Assembly: GCA_018646565.1 (NCBI GenBank)
Contig: JABGUO010000503.1
Span: forward strand, 1-10,942
Direction: 5' to 3'
DNA length: 10,942 bases
Source: Opitutia bacterium
GTDB taxonomy: Bacteria > Verrucomicrobiota > Verrucomicrobiia > Opitutales > Seribacteraceae
Positions 7,436-10,942 of the stretch are shown here, one piece after another. The notes beneath the pieces were generated by a model that saw only the letters and a program-made list of their open reading frames with translations, did not search any database and had not been told where the DNA came from. A program made the position numbers and the translations under genes. Every line of letters begins with the position of its first letter. Positions within the stretch are counted from its first letter, which is position 1.

Positions 7436-7454
7436 TTTATACATTTTAAAATGT
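7436..7454 (-). promoter_or_regulatory. Putative promoter/operator of the alcohol dehydrogenase gene
   Basis: ACATTTTAAAATGT (7441-7454) is a perfect 14-bp palindrome. On the minus strand its last base is the first T of a TATAAA hexamer (7436-7441) that lies eight bases before the ATG at 7427. The palindrome would therefore fill part of the spacer between the -35 and -10 boxes, a usual place for a repressor site. No good -35 hexamer is visible; the best is a TTAAAC about 19 bases upstream. A 14-bp palindrome is expected by chance less than once in this window, so it is suggestive only. Confidence 0.35.
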
Positions 7455-7498
7455 TGTAGTGTTTAATTTTGGAGTATCAATATTCGAAGTTAAATTCT

Positions 7499-7520
7499 GA
7501 GACTTTGCAATACAAGTCTC
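7499..7520. promoter_or_regulatory. Inverted repeat in the divergent spacer before the MORN lipoprotein gene
   Basis: GAGACTT (7499-7505) and AAGTCTC (7514-7520) are perfect 7-bp arms separated by eight bases. No T-tract follows on either strand and no gene ends here, so it is not a terminator. It could be an operator half of a regulated divergent promoter region, or chance. Confidence 0.3.
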
Positions 7521-7524
7521 GTAT

Positions 7525-7555
7525 GGGATTGATCAAATGAGTCATTCTCAATTCC
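7525..7555. promoter_or_regulatory. Imperfect 31-bp dyad abutting the lipoprotein promoter
   Basis: The stretch is nearly symmetrical about G7541: AATGA/TCATT inner arms (7536-7546), then, after a small asymmetric gap, GGGATTGA (7525-7532) opposite TCAATTCC (7548-7555), seven of eight pairing with one G-T. It also contains the palindrome TTGATCAA (7529-7536). The right end lies five bases before a TTGACC -35-like box (7561), which is a good place for an activator or repressor. Confidence 0.35.
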
Positions 7556-7560
7556 AACAC

Positions 7561-7590
7561 TTGACCTTAATCTATTCCCTCAGTCATAAT
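7561..7590 (+). promoter_or_regulatory. Putative promoter of the MORN lipoprotein gene
   Basis: TTGACC (7561-7566, five of six to the sigma-70 -35 consensus) and CATAAT (7585-7590, five of six to -10) are 18 bases apart. A start 6-8 bases beyond the -10 would fall at 7596-7598, on the chosen ATG at 7597, implying a leaderless or almost leaderless message. Consensus boxes are common in AT-rich DNA, so confidence is moderate. Confidence 0.42.
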
Positions 7591-7596
7591 TATAGG

Positions 7597-8364
7597 ATGA
7601 AAAAAATGATTATTTGTATATTTATCTTTTGGGGAATTGCGGGATGTAGTCAACAGGAGGATGTAATTCCGTCCTTTCCACAAATCGATAATCCTCTCGA
7701 CCGGGAAGACAAACTAAAATCAACAATTAAGGAGGCAACCGATTTTGAAGAAATTAATATTACCATCGAGAATGAAATAGAGATACTGAGACTTTCGACT
7801 AATGGAGAACGATACAACGGTTGGATCAAAAAAAGTTATGAAAATGGAAAGCTTGGATATCTTTTTCATTCCCAAAATGGAATACAGGATGGATTATATA
7901 CCGCATGGTATAGAAATGGAAAGAAGATGGTCGAGCGGACTTGGAAGAATGGAATGCGGGATGGCCCCTTTAAGTTATGGACAGAGGCAGGAGTTTTAGT
8001 CTCTCGTGGATTTAATCATAATAATTTGAGGCATGGGCTTTTCGAAGAGTTTTATGCGGCCGGTAAAATAAAATCCAAGGTCGAATACAGTAAAGGAGGA
8101 GTACAGACTTTTTTAAGATGGAAACCAGACGGTACAAGATGCCCAGACACCCTCGTTAAGGACGGAACTGGTTTAGTGTTTCATTACAAAGAGGATGGCA
8201 CAGTTGATTCAAATGAATCTTATTTAGATGGTAAGCATGATTACGGATATCCTTCAGATATAATTGAAACTTCCTTGAATGCGGAAGATGAAGATAGTAA
8301 TCCGATTGATTTAAATACTTCCCACGCTGAAGTGTCTGAGGATGAAATACCCGTGAACGAGTAA
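7597..8364 (+). CDS. MORN_2 (YwqK-like) repeat lipoprotein
   Basis: With the ATG at 7597 the protein has 255 residues and a lipoprotein signal: Lys2-Lys3, a hydrophobic stretch 4-14 and the lipobox IAGC ending at Cys17. An in-frame ATG at 7537 would add 20 residues that spoil this signal, and an ATG at 7606 would remove its positive charges, so 7597 is preferred. Residues 22-65 are an acidic linker. From about 69 to 167 the chain contains MORN_2-type repeats with recurring Tyr-x-Asn-Gly and Asp-Gly pairs (NGIQDG 94-99, NGMRDG 118-123, a HGLFEEFY unit near 147), with a further unit at 189-212. The tail from 220 is strongly acidic. MORN_2 repeats occur in many exported proteins, and in proteins labelled YwqK-family antitoxins by automated pipelines; nothing here supports a toxin-antitoxin role. 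It probably sits on a periplasm-facing or outer membrane leaflet. It converges on the antiporter with 16 bases between. Confidence 0.85.
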   Translation: MKKMIICIFIFWGIAGCSQQEDVIPSFPQIDNPLDREDKLKSTIKEATDFEEINITIENEIEILRLSTNGERYNGWIKKSYENGKLGYLFHSQNGIQDGLYTAWYRNGKKMVERTWKNGMRDGPFKLWTEAGVLVSRGFNHNNLRHGLFEEFYAAGKIKSKVEYSKGGVQTFLRWKPDGTRCPDTLVKDGTGLVFHYKEDGTVDSNESYLDGKHDYGYPSDIIETSLNAEDEDSNPIDLNTSHAEVSEDEIPVNE

Positions 8365-8380
8365 AATCATTCGGACACTT

Positions 8381-10381
8381 TTATTTTCTCTTTTTATCAA
8401 GAACCGGATCAAACCAAGCCGGAATAATTTCTAAATCCGCTTTCTCACCGATACAGTAAACAACATCACCCACTTCTAAAACCGTATCCGCTAATCGGTG
8501 TAAAATAAGTTCTTCTTCCCTCTTAATTGCGATCACTAATACACCTGTTTTTTCAGCAATTTTAAGTTCTTTGGGGGACTTCGATTCTGCTCTGCTTCCA
8601 GCAATGAGCAGAATATTCTCAACGGTTAAGTCCTTCAGTTCTTCGTGGTCACGCATCGGAAGTGCGTCCTCTTTGAATTCCCGGTCTGAATGCATGGTTT
8701 GTGAACGGGCATGATCAATTTCGCGGATAATTAAATTTCGGGGAACTTCCAACTTTCTTAGAACACGGGAGAGAACTTCTAATCCCCCCTCGACCTCGCA
8801 GGCAACTACACCAGCGGGATTGAATTTGTTAAAATCTTCTACCCCTATCATGTATTGCGTTCGCACAAAGATTGGAACATTCACTTGCAGTCGATCAATT
8901 GTCGCTAATACCCGTTCGGTTGCTCCATGATCGTTAATCATAACCACAACAGCACGTGCAGATTCAAGGTGAGCATGCCCAAGTGCTTCCTCACTGGTTG
9001 CATCGGCGTAATAGACAGGATCTCCCCGCCCCCGTCCTCGCGAGACATTATCGGAGTTCATTTCCAAAACAACTGTTTCGATTGATAATGTTCGCAGGCT
9101 TGCTGTCAAAAGTTCCCCCGAAATTCCATATCCGATGATAATGACATGGTCATTGTGACCCACTGTTTTCTGCTCTAAATCTTCCGCACTCTTGGTTCGC
9201 AATAATTTCGCAAGTGGATCGAGGACCCTTTCTCCTGCAGTGAAATGGGGAGCCTTATATACAATTAAAGGAGTAAGGAACATACTGAGGATTCCCGCAT
9301 TTAAAAGCGGTGCAATTTCATCGCTTGAAAGAACATCTTCTTGAATTGCTAATTGGATTAAGACAAAGCCAAATTCACCGAACTGAGCCAAGCCTACTCC
9401 AGCCAGCCAAGCTGCTCTTGGGGGGAAACGCATAAACATGGCAGCGAGGGAAGCGATGAGTCCTTTACCAAAAAGAAAAGCAAGCAAGAGGAGAAGAACT
9501 TCACCCGTGTAATCAAACAATACATCAAAATCAAAAAACATTCCAATGGATACAAAAAAGAAACTCACAAAGACATCCTTGAGCGGTAGAATATCCCCCA
9601 TGGCTCGATGCCGAAAGTCAGTGTCTGCAACAATCATGCCAGCAAGGAAAGCACCAAGGGCAAGGGAAAGCCCAGTCAATGAAGTGAGGTAGGCAGTTCC
9701 AATACATAGGCTGAGGACAGTGAGAATGAACACCTCACTACTTCGACTTGCATCCACCCATTTGAAAACTAAGGGAACCAATTTACGGGAACATACGAAA
9801 AGAGCAGTTACCATTAAAACTGCTTGTGCCATCGCCAACCCAATTTCTTTCCATACATACAAATTTTCCAAGCCCTGAGAGAGTAGGGGAATAATTAAGA
9901 CCATTGGAACAATGCAAAGGTCTTGAAATATAAGGGTCCCCACAATGAATCGACCATGGGGAGCATCTAATTCATTTCTTTCATTAAGTGTGCGCAAAAC
10001 CAAAGCGGTACTCGACAAGGCAAAGACAAACCCATACACGATTGCTTCTGGTAGCGGGCGATTTAATGAGAGGGCAACAAATGTTGTAATAGAGGCAGTT
10101 GCACCCACTTGTAATAGTCCACCCAATGCAACCTGTCTGAAAATATGTTTTAGTCGACCGAGGGAGAATTCTAGTCCGATAGTAAATAATAGGAAAACCA
10201 CACCTACTTCGGCAATCACTTCGATAGTTTCTGAGTCATTGGCCAAAGAAAGTCCGTGCGGCCCGACCAATGCACCTGTTAGCACTAAACCTGCGACAAC
10301 TGGTAGTTTAAAACGACCAAGCACAAGAGTCACAATTATGCTTACTGTTGCAATAAGGGTTATTTCTTCAAGAAAATGCAT
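8381..10381 (-). CDS. CPA2-family monovalent cation:proton antiporter with RCK (TrkA-N and TrkA-C) domains, KefB/YbaL-like
   Basis: A 666-residue inner-membrane protein. Residues about 5-378 are the hydrophobic Na+/H+-exchanger domain with roughly 12 membrane segments. Recognisable CPA2 features are GLVLTGALVGPHGL (31-44), FTIGLEF (66-72), ALSSTALVL (121-129), the FQD motif (152-154), ALGAFLAGMIVA (241-252) and AQFGEFGFVL (332-341). After a charged linker, residues 411-525 form an RCK/TrkA-N Rossmann domain with GYGISG (417-422), Glu440 at the end of the second strand, and YYADAT (457-462); residues about 583-657 form a TrkA-C ligand-binding domain. Such proteins exchange K+ or Na+ for H+, gated by nucleotides or other ligands in the RCK part. 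Ion and ligand cannot be told. No KefF/KefG-type oxidoreductase partner is adjacent. A TATAAT lies only two bases before the ATG, too close to act as its promoter for a normal leader. Confidence 0.93.
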   Translation of the reverse strand: MHFLEEITLIATVSIIVTLVLGRFKLPVVAGLVLTGALVGPHGLSLANDSETIEVIAEVGVVFLLFTIGLEFSLGRLKHIFRQVALGGLLQVGATASITTFVALSLNRPLPEAIVYGFVFALSSTALVLRTLNERNELDAPHGRFIVGTLIFQDLCIVPMVLIIPLLSQGLENLYVWKEIGLAMAQAVLMVTALFVCSRKLVPLVFKWVDASRSSEVFILTVLSLCIGTAYLTSLTGLSLALGAFLAGMIVADTDFRHRAMGDILPLKDVFVSFFFVSIGMFFDFDVLFDYTGEVLLLLLAFLFGKGLIASLAAMFMRFPPRAAWLAGVGLAQFGEFGFVLIQLAIQEDVLSSDEIAPLLNAGILSMFLTPLIVYKAPHFTAGERVLDPLAKLLRTKSAEDLEQKTVGHNDHVIIIGYGISGELLTASLRTLSIETVVLEMNSDNVSRGRGRGDPVYYADATSEEALGHAHLESARAVVVMINDHGATERVLATIDRLQVNVPIFVRTQYMIGVEDFNKFNPAGVVACEVEGGLEVLSRVLRKLEVPRNLIIREIDHARSQTMHSDREFKEDALPMRDHEELKDLTVENILLIAGSRAESKSPKELKIAEKTGVLVIAIKREEELILHRLADTVLEVGDVVYCIGEKADLEIIPAWFDPVLDKKRK

Positions 10382-10404
10382 TGATTATATCTGTTATGAT
10401 TAAA

Positions 10405-10424
10405 AAGCGTATTATTAAGCGTAT
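10405..10424. repeat. Tandem 8-bp direct repeat in the divergent spacer
   Basis: AAGCGTAT occurs at 10405-10412 and again at 10417-10424, a 12-base period, close to one helical turn, so a dimeric protein could bind both copies on the same DNA face. It lies 24-43 bases upstream of the antiporter start (10381) and about 100 bases before the MORN_2 start (10525). The rest of the 143-base spacer shows a TGAGCTCA palindrome (10450-10457) and nothing else I can name. Confidence 0.35.
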
Positions 10425-10524
10425 CTTTACTTGTTGCTTTTTTTGGGCATGAGCTCAAACAATATTGAATTTTATTTGTGCAGTTAGATTGACTATTTTC
10501 CTCGAGCGCTTCTAGCATCATTTC

Positions 10525-10942
10525 GTGAAGTTATACTCCTATTATTTTCAAAGTTTAATTGTGGCTTTATGCAGTCAATGGGCAAGTGGTGAACAATACC
10601 CTAATTTTGATGATCGTTCGGTGGTTACAAAAATTATCTCCAATGCATTGGTTGGGGAGTGGGATGAATTCAATAACAAGTCTTTACCTTTTGCCGAGTT
10701 TAGGCAAAAGCAAGGACTTCAATACGAAAGGGCAGGTACCCAGCCATACTCTGGTTTTTACGTACAGTTGGACGGAAACAAAAGAATACGCATTCTGAGG
10801 CATTTTCAGGAAGGGGTGATGGACGGGCCTGTTGTTAGTTGGCGAGAAAATGGGCTTAAATTTCATCAGGGCAATTATTCGCTAGGTAAAATAGACGGAA
10901 TACAAAGTTCTTGGTCAGAAAATAATATAAAAATATTGGAGC
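10525..10942 (+). CDS. Second exported MORN_2 (YwqK-like) repeat protein, cut by the right window edge
   Basis: The frame is open from 10516, after a TAG at 10513, to the end of the window with no stop, and has no ATG before 10819. A GTG at 10525 gives a chain beginning with Lys2 and a hydrophobic stretch (about 7-16), with likely cleavage near Ser21-Gly22, so I take it as a signal peptide and as the start. The visible 139 residues show the same repeat as the 7597 lipoprotein: Tyr75-Ser-Gly, then Asp100-Gly 25 residues on, then Asp124-Gly 24 further on, exactly the spacing of Tyr73, Asp98 and Asp122 in that protein. Residues 30-70 are not repeat-like. Alternative GTG starts at 10561 and 10621 would remove the signal peptide. 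It is divergent from the antiporter. The function is unknown; by family it is probably an envelope protein. The overlapping frame starting at 10559 is a shadow. Confidence 0.75.
   Translation, partial: MKLYSYYFQSLIVALCSQWASGEQYPNFDDRSVVTKIISNALVGEWDEFNNKSLPFAEFRQKQGLQYERAGTQPYSGFYVQLDGNKRIRILRHFQEGVMDGPVVSWRENGLKFHQGNYSLGKIDGIQSSWSENNIKILE

Noticed and set aside
7497..7502. CTGAGA, a hallmark core of the TPP aptamer
   Set aside because: It is an isolated hexamer in front of a dehydrogenase/lipoprotein spacer with no matching partner elements; no thiamine gene follows.
7597..8364. Toxin-antitoxin antitoxin reading of the YwqK/MORN_2 lipoprotein
   Set aside because: The protein is exported with a lipobox and has no adjacent small toxin gene, so the automated 'antitoxin' label is not supported.
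10384..10389. Perfect TATAAT on the minus strand before the antiporter
   Set aside because: It is two bases from the ATG, so transcription from it would begin inside the gene, and no -35 box is at the right distance.
9945..10403. Open frame on the plus strand across the antiporter gene
   Set aside because: It lies antisense to strongly conserved transmembrane and loop motifs of the antiporter, and its translation is low-complexity and family-less.
10559..10798. Plus-strand frame in the right-edge region
   Set aside because: It overlaps, in another frame, the GTG-started frame that has a signal peptide and MORN_2 repeats; its own translation shows nothing recognisable.

Overview
The window looks like a chromosomal segment of an AT-rich Gram-negative bacterium. 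Verrucomicrobiota (Opitutia/Puniceicoccales type) is my best guess. This is inferred from the gene repertoire: a large exported ankyrin protein, YwqK/MORN-type exported proteins, a family-4-like uracil-DNA glycosylase with a long N-terminal linker, and a short DksA-like zinc-finger protein. It was not tested by any search. Signal peptides, a lipobox and a CPA2 antiporter fit a diderm envelope. None of the ten start codons inside the window has a convincing Shine-Dalgarno sequence.

Layout, left to right. (1) Bases 1-408 (+) hold the C-terminal part of a YgjP/SprT-like zinc metalloprotein. It runs convergently into a long minus-strand gene (429-2882) for an exported protein with a DUF4836-like N-terminal region and nine C-terminal ankyrin-type repeats. 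(2) Divergent from that gene is a plus-strand cluster: riboflavin synthase (2970-3578), a family-4-like uracil-DNA glycosylase overlapping it by one base (3578-4558), and thiamine pyrophosphokinase (4582-5223). This is a probable cofactor/DNA-repair operon, closed by a strong bidirectional terminator near 5326-5356. (3) A minus-strand exported protein with tandem YHS/TRASH-like domains (5375-5824) is divergent from a DksA/TraR-type zinc-finger protein (5954-6283, +). (4) A minus-strand zinc alcohol dehydrogenase of the YahK/CAD group (6387-7427) is divergent from a MORN_2 (YwqK-like) lipoprotein (7597-8364, +). The spacer between them is rich in dyad symmetries. (5) A minus-strand CPA2 cation:proton antiporter with RCK domains (8381-10381) is followed by a second MORN_2 protein that starts at a GTG (10525) and runs off the right edge.

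Most of the content is housekeeping or envelope physiology. I found no mobile element, CRISPR array, tRNA or rRNA, and no convincing multi-gene novel system. The points most worth a second look are the glycosylase that has lost the cysteines of the family's 4Fe-4S cluster, the exported ankyrin protein whose N-terminal half appears internally duplicated, the two MORN_2 paralogs on either side of the antiporter, the degenerate second YHS domain, the absence of Shine-Dalgarno sites, and the palindromes in the divergent spacers. No stretch longer than 300 bases lacks a gene.
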